Assembly (NCBI RefSeq): GCF_000733755.1
Contig: NZ_JPOF01000001.1
Span: 221,001-285,000 of the forward strand
Reading direction: 5' to 3'
Length of the DNA stretch: 64,000 bases
DNA from: Lachnoclostridium phytofermentans
GTDB taxonomy: Bacteria; Bacillota; Clostridia; Lachnospirales; Lachnospiraceae
A program made the position numbers and the translations under genes. How positions within the stretch are numbered: position 1 is the first letter of the stretch; each line of letters starts with the position of its first letter. Below the pieces are notes generated by a model that had not been told where the DNA came from, ran no database searches, and was given only the letters and a program-made list of their open reading frames with translations. Of the stretch, positions 18,416-26,416 are shown piece by piece.

Positions 18416-18462
18416 GCTCTTTATCATTATTTGTAATGAGTTGAATGGAAAGGATGATGATA

Positions 18463-19161
18463 ATGTCCAATATAGCGATTATTACAGCAAGAGGTGGAAG
18501 TAAGCGTATTCCGAGAAAGAATATAAAGGAATTTGTAGGAAAGCCTATCTTGCTATATTCGATAGAGGTGGCGCTAAACTCTAAAATTTTTGATGAAGTT
18601 ATGGTGTCTACAGATGATGAAGAAATTGCTAGACTTGCAATACAGGCAGGTGCTAACGTACCTTTTCTTCGTAGTAATGCAAATGCAGATGATTATGCAA
18701 CTACTTCAGATGTTATCTCAGAGGTAATTAATGAGTATGATAATAGAGGACAAAACTTTGATGTTATATGCTGTATTTATCCAACAGCACCATTTATTAC
18801 GTCAGATAGATTAAGAGAGACAGTAGAATTACTAATATCAAAACAAGCAGATTGTGTGCTACCTGTTCTTAAATTTTCATTCCCACCACAACGTGGACTT
18901 GTTATGAATGGAAAGTGGATGGAAGCAAAATGGCCAGAATTTGCTCAGTTCAGGTCACAGGATCTTGAACCAATTTATCATGATGCGGGTCAGTTCTATA
19001 CTTTAAATTGTAAGAGTTTTTTAGCACAGAAAAAAATATATATGGAAAAAACATATCCAATAATATTATCTGAAATAGAAGTTCAAGATATTGATAATGA
19101 GGATGATTGGATACTTGCGGAGCAAAAATATTTATATTTACACAAAAATTTTGATAAATAA
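18463..19161 (+). CDS. pseF: pseudaminic acid cytidylyltransferase
   Basis: 232 residues of the CMP-sialate synthetase family. The CTP-binding motif IITARGGSKRIPRKNIK is at the N-terminus, followed by GKPILLYSIEVAL, STDDEEIARLA and CIYPTAPFITSDRL. It activates pseudaminic acid to CMP-Pse, the Maf substrate. In-frame ATGs at 18445, 18454 and 18457 come before or overlap the AAGGAT; ATG 18463 has the best spacing. Clustering with pseB/H/C/G/I argues for PseF rather than NeuA or LegF. Confidence 0.9.
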   Translation: MSNIAIITARGGSKRIPRKNIKEFVGKPILLYSIEVALNSKIFDEVMVSTDDEEIARLAIQAGANVPFLRSNANADDYATTSDVISEVINEYDNRGQNFDVICCIYPTAPFITSDRLRETVELLISKQADCVLPVLKFSFPPQRGLVMNGKWMEAKWPEFAQFRSQDLEPIYHDAGQFYTLNCKSFLAQKKIYMEKTYPIILSEIEVQDIDNEDDWILAEQKYLYLHKNFDK

Positions 19162-19176
19162 ATGGGAGCGATACGA

Positions 19177-20790
19177 ATGGAGGAAAACTTTTATTTAAGA
19201 AGAGCAAAATTAGCTGACCGAGAAATGATTTTTATGTGGTCAAACGAGACAGAATGTAGAAAAAATTCATTAAATACTTCCTATATTACATTCGACGAAC
19301 ATGTGAAATGGTTTGAGAATAAGTTGCAATCTAAAGATTGCTTCTTCTATATTTTCTATCTTAAAAATACTCCACTAGGTCAGATTCGTGTAGATATAAA
19401 GAACGATGTTGGAATAATAAGTTTTTCTATTGATTATCATTATCGAGGACAAGGATTAGGGAAAAAGATTCTTGAACTAATTGAAGAAGTCCCAGAAGTA
19501 AAGAATAGAGTGAATATTTTGCAGGGAATTGTTAAATATGGAAACTTAGCATCAATGCGGTCGTTTAATAGTCTTTATTATGACGTATTAGAGAAGGAGG
19601 ATTATATGGAGTTTAGTAAAAACTTAAATAAAAGTATAGTTATGGAAAATAATAATCAAATCAAGTATAACATACCATATGGTACTCAGTGTATTGAAGA
19701 AGATGATATACAGGCTGTAATAGAAGTTTTAAAATCAGACTATCTAACCACAGGACCGAAAGTCAGAGAATTTGAACAAAAGGTTGCAGACTATGTTGGT
19801 GCAAAATATGCGGTTGCAGTTTCTAATGGCACTGCAGCGCTACATGCTGCATGTTACGCAGCTGGAATATCAGAAAATGATGAAGTGATTACAACACCGA
19901 TGACTTTTGCAGCAACAGCAAATAGTGTATTATATTGTGGTGGAAAACCTGTATTTGCTGATATTAAAGCAGATACCTATAATATAGATCCAAAAGAAAT
20001 CCAAAAAAAAATAACAAATAAGACGAAAGCTATTATACCAGTTCATTTTACAGGACAGCCATGTGAGATGGCTGAAATCAATAGAATAGCAAAAGAAAAT
20101 AATCTGATAGTAATTGAAGATGCTGCACATGCATTAGGTGCTAATTATCGTAATAAAAAAGTAGGCAATATTTCTGACATGACTATATTTAGTTTCCATC
20201 CGGTAAAACATATCACCACCGGTGAGGGTGGGATGATTACCACAAACCAAAAAAATCTATATGAAAAACTTCTTTTATTCAGAAGTCATGGTATAACAAG
20301 AAATAAGGATATGATGACTAAGTATGAAGGGGAATGGTATTACCAACAATTAGACCTTGGTTTTAACTATAGAATGACAGATATTCAAAGTGCTTTAGGT
20401 TGTTCACAGATGAAAAAGTTAGAAAAGTTTATTGAAAGACGTAAAGAAGTCGCAAGAAGATATGTAGATGCATTTCAGCATTATTCAGAGATAAAATTAC
20501 CATATCAAATGGATGGATGTGAGAATAGCTGGCACTTATTTATCATTCAGGTAGAGAATCGTAAGAAAGTATTTGATAAACTTAGAAATGCTGGCATTTA
20601 TGTTAATGTAAACTATATTCCTGTATATCATCATCCGTATTATCAAATGAATGGGTATGACGAGGTTTGTTGTAAAAATGCAGAAGAATTATATGATAAG
20701 TGTATTAGCCTTCCAATGTTTCCAAAGTTGACAATCGAAGAGCAAGACTATGTTATTGAACAGGTGATAAAAGCAGTTAGAGAGTGTTAA
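19177..20790 (+). CDS. fused PseH acetyltransferase - PseC aminotransferase
   Basis: 537 residues, two enzymes in one frame. Residues 1-145 are a GNAT N-acetyltransferase (RRAKLADREMIFMWSNE; acetyl-CoA loop YRGQGLGKKIL) like PseH. Residues about 160-537 are a DegT/DnrJ/EryC1/StrS aminotransferase like PseC: YLTTGPKVREFEQ, IEDAAHALG, and the PLP lysine in FSFHPVKHITTGEGG. They catalyse steps 2 and 3 of pseudaminic acid synthesis (4-amination, then N4-acetylation), fused in the order H-C. ATG 19162 overlaps GGGAG, so ATG 19177 is preferred. An internal ribosome site and ATG at 19606 could also yield free PseC. These two activities are usually separate proteins. Confidence 0.88.
   Translation: MEENFYLRRAKLADREMIFMWSNETECRKNSLNTSYITFDEHVKWFENKLQSKDCFFYIFYLKNTPLGQIRVDIKNDVGIISFSIDYHYRGQGLGKKILELIEEVPEVKNRVNILQGIVKYGNLASMRSFNSLYYDVLEKEDYMEFSKNLNKSIVMENNNQIKYNIPYGTQCIEEDDIQAVIEVLKSDYLTTGPKVREFEQKVADYVGAKYAVAVSNGTAALHAACYAAGISENDEVITTPMTFAATANSVLYCGGKPVFADIKADTYNIDPKEIQKKITNKTKAIIPVHFTGQPCEMAEINRIAKENNLIVIEDAAHALGANYRNKKVGNISDMTIFSFHPVKHITTGEGGMITTNQKNLYEKLLLFRSHGITRNKDMMTKYEGEWYYQQLDLGFNYRMTDIQSALGCSQMKKLEKFIERRKEVARRYVDAFQHYSEIKLPYQMDGCENSWHLFIIQVENRKKVFDKLRNAGIYVNVNYIPVYHHPYYQMNGYDEVCCKNAEELYDKCISLPMFPKLTIEEQDYVIEQVIKAVREC
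19592..19608 (+). promoter_or_regulatory. internal Shine-Dalgarno and start codon within pseH-pseC
   Basis: AGAAGGAGG (19592-19600) is followed five bases later by an in-frame ATG (19606-19608), precisely at the linker between the two domains. It would direct synthesis of a 394-residue PseC alone. Confidence 0.6.
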
Positions 20791-20805
20791 GAAATGAGGA
20801 GTGAA

Positions 20806-21885
20806 ATGGGGGATATTGTTTTTCTTTCACATGGTGGTCCAATAGTTGGGATGGGACATGTTATTCGTTGTCTTTCCTTAGCGAAGGAATTTCGTCAGAA
20901 AGGCAAAAAGGTATTTTTTATATCCAAATACGCTGTAGGGCAGCAGATAATCTTGTCGGAGGGATTTGAGGTAATGCCTTTAGTTTCGAAATATGAGCTA
21001 AATGAAAACCAGTTCAGTTATGGAAGCTCAGAAATTTTAGAGGAAGATTGGGTACAGATAAAAAAAATTCTATCTGATAGAGCTGCTGATGCCATTGTTG
21101 TTGACAGTTATAGTGTAGAACCTTGGTTTTTTCATGGGCTTAAAGAATACACGAAATGTCTTATCTATATAGATGATTTACATGTTGCTGATTATCCTGT
21201 TGATGTTATAATTAATGGAAATATCAATGCACATACACTCCAGTATCCGATATTGGAAAATCAGAAGAGGTTGTTAGGCTTATCCTATAACTTAATTCGA
21301 AATGAGTTTAAACAAATTAATAATCGTGATAAAGAACATCAGCCATGGAACCGAGTCCTTATTACCACAGGGGCTTCAGATCCTAAAGATATAACTGGAA
21401 ATATTCTGAACTACTTAGTTAAAATGGAACAATTTGAGAGATTTCAATTTAAAGTAGTTTTAGGACAAGCGTTTGGAAAGGATCAAAACGAAAAGAATAT
21501 ATCTTTATACCAAAGATACTCTAATATTGAGTTTTATGAAGCACCGAAAAAAATGAGTAATCTTATGAAATGGGCAGATTATGCAATCAGTGCGGGTGGG
21601 AGTACTATCTATGAACTATTTGCGTGTGGGGTAATTGTGCTTGCTTTTATTTATGCAGACAACCAAGTTCAAATAGTTACTAAAGCTTCAGAATTAGGAT
21701 ATCTATACTCACTGGGGAGATATGAAGAACTGGAGGAAGACAAGTTTCTTACTATCTTGAATAGTGTAATGATGAGTAAAAGATTAAATAAAATAATGGT
21801 TAAGAAGATACAAGAGGTAGTTGACTGTAAAGGAACAGAACGTTGTGTTGCTACCATATTGGAACTAATCGAAAAGGATTATTAA
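20806..21885 (+). CDS. pseG: UDP-2,4-diacetamido-2,4,6-trideoxy-L-altropyranose hydrolase
   Basis: 359 residues of the GT-B-like PseG family. The N-terminus VFLSHGGPIVGMGHVIRC contains the conserved GMGH(V/I)xRC motif with the catalytic His; ITTGASDPKDITGN and ISAGGSTIYELFACG form the C-terminal nucleotide-binding part. It removes UDP in step 4. In-frame ATG 20794 has no ribosome site, while AGGAG at 20797-20801 precedes ATG 20806, although the spacing of four bases is short. It lies 15 bases after pseC. Confidence 0.88.
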   Translation: MGDIVFLSHGGPIVGMGHVIRCLSLAKEFRQKGKKVFFISKYAVGQQIILSEGFEVMPLVSKYELNENQFSYGSSEILEEDWVQIKKILSDRAADAIVVDSYSVEPWFFHGLKEYTKCLIYIDDLHVADYPVDVIINGNINAHTLQYPILENQKRLLGLSYNLIRNEFKQINNRDKEHQPWNRVLITTGASDPKDITGNILNYLVKMEQFERFQFKVVLGQAFGKDQNEKNISLYQRYSNIEFYEAPKKMSNLMKWADYAISAGGSTIYELFACGVIVLAFIYADNQVQIVTKASELGYLYSLGRYEELEEDKFLTILNSVMMSKRLNKIMVKKIQEVVDCKGTERCVATILELIEKDY

Positions 21886-21973
21886 TGGATATAGCTTATT
21901 TAGTGTAGCATTTGATTCCTTATGAAAAGACTAAAATATTTATATAAGATATAACAATTAGGAGATATCAATT

Positions 21974-23038
21974 ATGCAATCGAATATTAAAATAAACGAA
22001 AAGATAATAGGAGATGGATTTCCAACCTATATTATTGCGGAGATGTCAGCAAATCACAGTGGTAGTATAGAAAATGCCAAGGAGATTATTCGTATAGCAA
22101 AACAGAGTGGTGCAGATTGCGTAAAGCTACAAACTTACACACCAGATACAATTACAATTAACTGTGATAATAAATATTTTTTCATAGACAATGGTACTTG
22201 GAAAGGAGATTACCTTTATCAATTATATCAAAAGGCATATACTCCATGGGAGTGGCATCAAGAGTTATTTGAGGAAGCCAAGAAGGTAGGAATTGATATC
22301 TTTTCCACTCCTTTTGATGTTACTGCAACGGATTTCTTAGAGGAACTAGGCGTTTGTTTCTATAAAATAGCTTCATTTGAAATTGTGGATATTCCATTGA
22401 TTAAGTATGTTGCTTCTAAGGGAAAACCTATCATAATGTCAACTGGTATGGCTACGTATGAAGAGATTCGAGAAGCTGTTCAAGCAGTTTATTCTACTGG
22501 AAACAATAGTTTGGCTTTACTAAAGTGCTCGAGTTCTTATCCTGCAATATCGTCCGATATGAATTTGATAACGATAAAAGACATGAAAGAAAAGTTGAAT
22601 ATACCAATTGGATTATCTGATCACTCAATGGGATCTTTAGGAGCTGTCGTTGCAGTCTCGTTAGGAGCAAATATAATTGAAAAGCATCTAGGATTAGGTG
22701 AAGACAGTGATAATCCGGATGCTAAATTTTCTATGAGCCCAAAAGAATTCGAAAATATGGTTAGAGAAGTAAGAAATGCGGAGTTAGCTATTGGTAATGT
22801 TAGGTATGGGGCAAGCGGGGATGAAGTTAATAATTTACGCTTTAGAAGATCACTTTTTTTTGTGGAAAGTTTAAAAGCTGGAGAAATTGTTACACAGGAT
22901 AAAGTAAAAAGTATACGCCCATCAGATGGAATCTCACCAAAGTATATAGATCAAATAATAGGAAAAAGAGTAGTCAGAGATGTTGATATGGGAACACCGG
23001 TATCGTGGGAATTATTTTTGGAGGATGATACAAAATAA
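21974..23038 (+). CDS. pseI: pseudaminic acid synthase
   Basis: 354 residues of the sialic acid synthase family. A TIM-barrel NeuB domain (IIAEMSANHSGSIENA, CVKLQTYTPDTIT, IGLSDHSMG) is followed by a C-terminal antifreeze-like SAF domain (RRSLFFVESLKAGE onward, about residues 288-350). It condenses 6-deoxy-AltdiNAc with phosphoenolpyruvate to give pseudaminic acid. Ribosome site AGGAGATATCAATT. A run of eight T (22854-22861) lies within the SAF-domain start. Confidence 0.93.
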   Translation: MQSNIKINEKIIGDGFPTYIIAEMSANHSGSIENAKEIIRIAKQSGADCVKLQTYTPDTITINCDNKYFFIDNGTWKGDYLYQLYQKAYTPWEWHQELFEEAKKVGIDIFSTPFDVTATDFLEELGVCFYKIASFEIVDIPLIKYVASKGKPIIMSTGMATYEEIREAVQAVYSTGNNSLALLKCSSSYPAISSDMNLITIKDMKEKLNIPIGLSDHSMGSLGAVVAVSLGANIIEKHLGLGEDSDNPDAKFSMSPKEFENMVREVRNAELAIGNVRYGASGDEVNNLRFRRSLFFVESLKAGEIVTQDKVKSIRPSDGISPKYIDQIIGKRVVRDVDMGTPVSWELFLEDDTK

Positions 23039-23158
23039 TTATTGTTACGTTCTTAATATAAAATTTTATATATGGTTCTGAGTTATATTTTTTTGTATCT
23101 AATTTAAGAAGGGTAACAATCATTAATTGAGAAAGCCGAAAGAGTAGGTAAGGAAATC

Positions 23159-24232
23159 GTGGCAAAAAATTATGACTTTGAGTTTATTGGACAGGCTAGC
23201 TTCCATTCAGAGAAGGAACGTAGTGTAAAAATGTATTTTTCTGAGCCAGAGAGTGGTGTGAATGAAGAAACAGGGATTTTATTGATAATTGCTGGTTATG
23301 GTGGTAGTTCAAATTCTAATATCTATAAAAAGATAAGGAACCAATTCGCGGATCAATATAATCTGGTGACTCTACAATGTGATTATTTTGGCTGGGAATT
23401 CATGCAAGAACCCAAGCAGCAAGTGCTTAATCTGGAAGCATATCGGGATAAAATGGACAAGGATATGTATGAGAGTTTTCTTAGAAAAGTAAAGGAAGGA
23501 ACTGCTGATATCTTTTATCAAAAGTTAGGTGTAAATCTAATTGAAAATCTTGAAGAGTCTCTAGATAATTATAATGATCAAGGGATAATACAGGCACTCG
23601 ATAACTTAGTTGCTCTTAAGATATTGTTAGATATACTAGACTCCAACAAATTAATTTGTAATAAGAAGAGAATAATAGTATCAGGGCATTCGCATGGAGC
23701 TTATATTGCATATCTTTGCAATATGTTTGAACCTAATGCATTTTCAATGCTTATAGATAATAGCTCTTATGTTTATCCGATGTTTCTAAATAATGACCGA
23801 AGGCTGACATTTTCAAAGGGGTTTGTGTATGAAATCCTATTTCAATATTCAATACGTAAGCTATCGTATGATTCTGAGTTTTACGATTTAAAGTTGCTGT
23901 ATTCTATGTTTGAGAATAAGGCTAATATCATATCATTTCATGGAATTAATGACAATTTTCTATCATTTCAGGAAAAAAAGGAGTTTTTGGATAAAGTATC
24001 AAATACAGTGTTAGAGGTTATCGATGAAAATAGAATAAATGACATATTCAAGTCTTGTAATCACGGGCTAGATGCTGACTTTATTAAATTTTTTGATTAT
24101 GTTTGGAAGCAATATCCGCAATTTCTTACAAAAAAAGAAACATTATATTTTAGTGAGCAGGTTATAAAAACTAGCACTAAGTGCTATCTAATTGACATGA
24201 GGTTAGGAGTTCCAAGAATATCAATAAGTTAG
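23159..24232 (+). CDS. DUF2920-type alpha/beta hydrolase
   Basis: 357 residues with an alpha/beta-hydrolase pattern: a strand-loop ILLIIAGYGGSSNSNIYK (oxyanion region), the nucleophile elbow GHSHGAYIAY with Ser near residue 178, and a late CNHGLDADF that may hold the catalytic His. No signal peptide. It resembles the DUF2920 family, which I recall from Campylobacter flagellar-glycosylation loci; its role there is not settled. Directly after pseI, it may edit O-acyl groups on pseudaminic acid or act in its trafficking (inference). Start is GTG 23159 after GTAAGGAAATC. Confidence 0.6.
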   Translation: MAKNYDFEFIGQASFHSEKERSVKMYFSEPESGVNEETGILLIIAGYGGSSNSNIYKKIRNQFADQYNLVTLQCDYFGWEFMQEPKQQVLNLEAYRDKMDKDMYESFLRKVKEGTADIFYQKLGVNLIENLEESLDNYNDQGIIQALDNLVALKILLDILDSNKLICNKKRIIVSGHSHGAYIAYLCNMFEPNAFSMLIDNSSYVYPMFLNNDRRLTFSKGFVYEILFQYSIRKLSYDSEFYDLKLLYSMFENKANIISFHGINDNFLSFQEKKEFLDKVSNTVLEVIDENRINDIFKSCNHGLDADFIKFFDYVWKQYPQFLTKKETLYFSEQVIKTSTKCYLIDMRLGVPRISIS

Positions 24233-24388
24233 AAATAACATTTAAGAATTAGTATGTTATATTTATCCTATTTTTGTATAAAGATTTTAATTTAATTGCC
24301 GATAACCATTATAGTGGAATCAAAGATTCTCTTTATCATGCAATCGCTTTGTATCATAATGAGACAAATTATAAAAAGGAGAGAATAT

Positions 24389-26179
24389 ATGAATTATGAG
24401 GTTAAAACACGTAGGCGATGGAGCAATCTATTTTCTTACTCTAATATTGTTAAGTTTCTAGGTTGTTTTTTATTAGTGTTCTTATTTACTGCAAGCTTGA
24501 CTGCCTTTGGTAAGTCAGGTAGAAGTATTACATATAATGATATCACCATTGACCATACGAATGAAGAGATAAGAATTGTGGTACAACCTGGTGCTACAAT
24601 TCTTTATTGTGACGCTAAAAAACTTGACTGGATGGAAGCAATCACGATGACGGAAGGAAGTAATTCTGTTGCTGTCATTGATATTTCATGGATTAGCCGT
24701 TCTAAAGAATTTATTTTAGGTATCAAGGATGCAAGTGAGACTTCCAATGATGCTATGATTCAAATTAACTTACAACCTAGAGAAGAAAGCCTTAAGGTTG
24801 GGTTAAGTGGTCAATCAGTTCTTATTGATAAAGTTGTAAACAAGCCTTTGGAGGTTGTATATCCAAATACTTATATCATTAATTCTGTATGTGAAGAATA
24901 TGGTTATGTTTACTTTTATACAGGTAGCGGTTATTTTGCAAGATATTACGAAGAATACAGTAATATTGAGTGGAAAAATGGCTCTGACGGAGAATGGAGA
25001 AATTTTGAAGAATTTAATCCAGCACTTTATGCTAATAAAGGTGCGTCCTTGTATTTCAGAATTAAGTCTTCTGGAGAAGAAAAACTGACTAGTGTTGTTG
25101 ATAAGCAAGGGATTTATGTAACACAGGGAGCTCCTGCCGGTAAAGAAGTTCGTTTGAATTATACCAAACTTACGACTGCTCCAAAGGTAGTTTTGGATGG
25201 TAGTGACTTAACCGTTGGATTACGAGCTGGATATGAATATCGTGTTCTTCCAGACGGTGAATGGATCAATGTTGTAGATGCACATGCCAATGTATTAGGA
25301 AGAGTAGAACCTGTATCCTTATATTCTTTATATAAAAAATATGATGTTAATGACAATTCAAAAAATGTTAAATTTCCATTCCAATATCAAAAGTTTGATT
25401 TGGAAGTAAGAATTGCTGCTAATTCCAAAAAACCATCCTCTAATATTTCTGATGTTAATGTTATAGCTCCGAAGACAACAGAAACTACAGGAATTGAGAT
25501 CTCCTATGCATTACCATATAGCAAAAAAAGCGGAATTATGTTTAGTAATTCGAATCCAGACAGCTATCAAGTAGCACTGATTAGTAGTAAGTACTGCGGT
25601 GGTGTAGGTTCCTTCGATGACTCTAAGGTGGATTATACCGATGTTAGATGGTACACAGTGAAAGCGGGAACAAAAGAAAAACCATCTTCAGTTAAGATAC
25701 CTAGTTCAGTGTACACTGGGAAAAACGAAGTAGAACAACCAATTCTAATTTATCGTATAGCACCAGTGAAAGAATCGAAAACACTAAAACAAGTAATAGC
25801 TTCTAAGGCTATCGCAGTTAATTTACCAACCGAGGTAGTTCAGACAGCTACGGATACTGTACAATCTAAGGTTGAGCTTGTACAAGGAGCATCAGCAGAA
25901 GGTAAAATTGAAGTTTCTACAACGAATGTTTCTGTTGGAGCAACTCCAAGAATTTCTGCTCCGAAAAAACCAACAGGCCTTACGATTACAGCAGATAAAG
26001 TAAAAACAGATGGAAAGTTTACTATAACGGTGAAGATTTCAAGTTCTGCTAAGGTAGTGGATTCTTATAAGTTTACTGTAACAGTGGAAGGAATAAAGAA
26101 GGAATATACAGTTACTATAAAGGAAAAGCCTCCAACACCTACTCCTACACCAACAGCAACACCTACACCTACGCCTTAG
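24389..26179 (+). CDS. secreted protein of unknown function with Thr-Pro tail
   Basis: 596 residues. A basic N-terminus (KTRRRWSNLFSYS) is followed by a hydrophobic segment (about 21-40) ending TAFG, consistent with a signal peptide or anchor. The rest is beta-rich with repeated Ig-like or bacterial surface-type strands; a segment near 545-585 (KFTITVKISSSAKVVDSYKF) looks like an Ig-like fold. The C-terminus is PPTPTPTPTATPTPTP, then stop. Such tails usually link domains or a wall anchor; none follows. The frame is open from 24296, but AAAAGGAGAGAATAT supports ATG 24389. I do not recognise the family. Its place after the pse genes hints at a surface role. Confidence 0.6.
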   Translation: MNYEVKTRRRWSNLFSYSNIVKFLGCFLLVFLFTASLTAFGKSGRSITYNDITIDHTNEEIRIVVQPGATILYCDAKKLDWMEAITMTEGSNSVAVIDISWISRSKEFILGIKDASETSNDAMIQINLQPREESLKVGLSGQSVLIDKVVNKPLEVVYPNTYIINSVCEEYGYVYFYTGSGYFARYYEEYSNIEWKNGSDGEWRNFEEFNPALYANKGASLYFRIKSSGEEKLTSVVDKQGIYVTQGAPAGKEVRLNYTKLTTAPKVVLDGSDLTVGLRAGYEYRVLPDGEWINVVDAHANVLGRVEPVSLYSLYKKYDVNDNSKNVKFPFQYQKFDLEVRIAANSKKPSSNISDVNVIAPKTTETTGIEISYALPYSKKSGIMFSNSNPDSYQVALISSKYCGGVGSFDDSKVDYTDVRWYTVKAGTKEKPSSVKIPSSVYTGKNEVEQPILIYRIAPVKESKTLKQVIASKAIAVNLPTEVVQTATDTVQSKVELVQGASAEGKIEVSTTNVSVGATPRISAPKKPTGLTITADKVKTDGKFTITVKISSSAKVVDSYKFTVTVEGIKKEYTVTIKEKPPTPTPTPTATPTPTP

Positions 26180-26181
26180 GA

Positions 26182-26255
26182 TATCACTATAGTTGAGAAT
26201 AACCATCCAAATATGGAAGGTTCTGCTTTGGAGAAAAACCACTTTAATAGTGATA
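26182..26255 (+). terminator. inverted repeats after the secreted-protein gene
   Basis: TATCACTAT (26182-26190) pairs perfectly with ATAGTGATA (26247-26255), enclosing AACCATCC/GGAAGGTT. There is no clear T run. Probable transcript-end structure. Confidence 0.4.
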
Positions 26256-26369
26256 GATAGCTACTATCCTTTGAAAAATCATGATACCTTTATGATTCAG
26301 TAGCTATAATTGCTAATTCCATTAATTTTTATAATAAATCGAAAACTAGGTAATCCGCCCATATTCTGA

Positions 26370-26397
26370 TATAATAATTAGTATTGAGAACAATACT
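26370..26397 (+). promoter_or_regulatory. extended -10 promoter and adjacent hairpin before the PurF-like gene
   Basis: TGATATAAT with TATAAT at 26370-26375 and TG one base upstream; the -35 is poor. A six-base-pair hairpin AGTATT/AATACT (26380-26397) falls at or just after the expected start of transcription. Confidence 0.4.
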
Positions 26398-26416
26398 GAT
26401 TAACTGGAGGAATAAT

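Noticed and set aside
22854..22861. Run of eight T in pseI as a phase-variation tract
   Set aside because: It is only eight bases, encodes normal residues in a conserved region, and homopolymers of this size are common in AT-rich DNA.
17366..23038. Legionaminic or sialic acid pathway instead of pseudaminic acid
   Set aside because: A PseB-type inverting dehydratase, PseC/PseH and PseG together define the pseudaminic route; a NeuC or LegB/LegG-type epimerase is not present.
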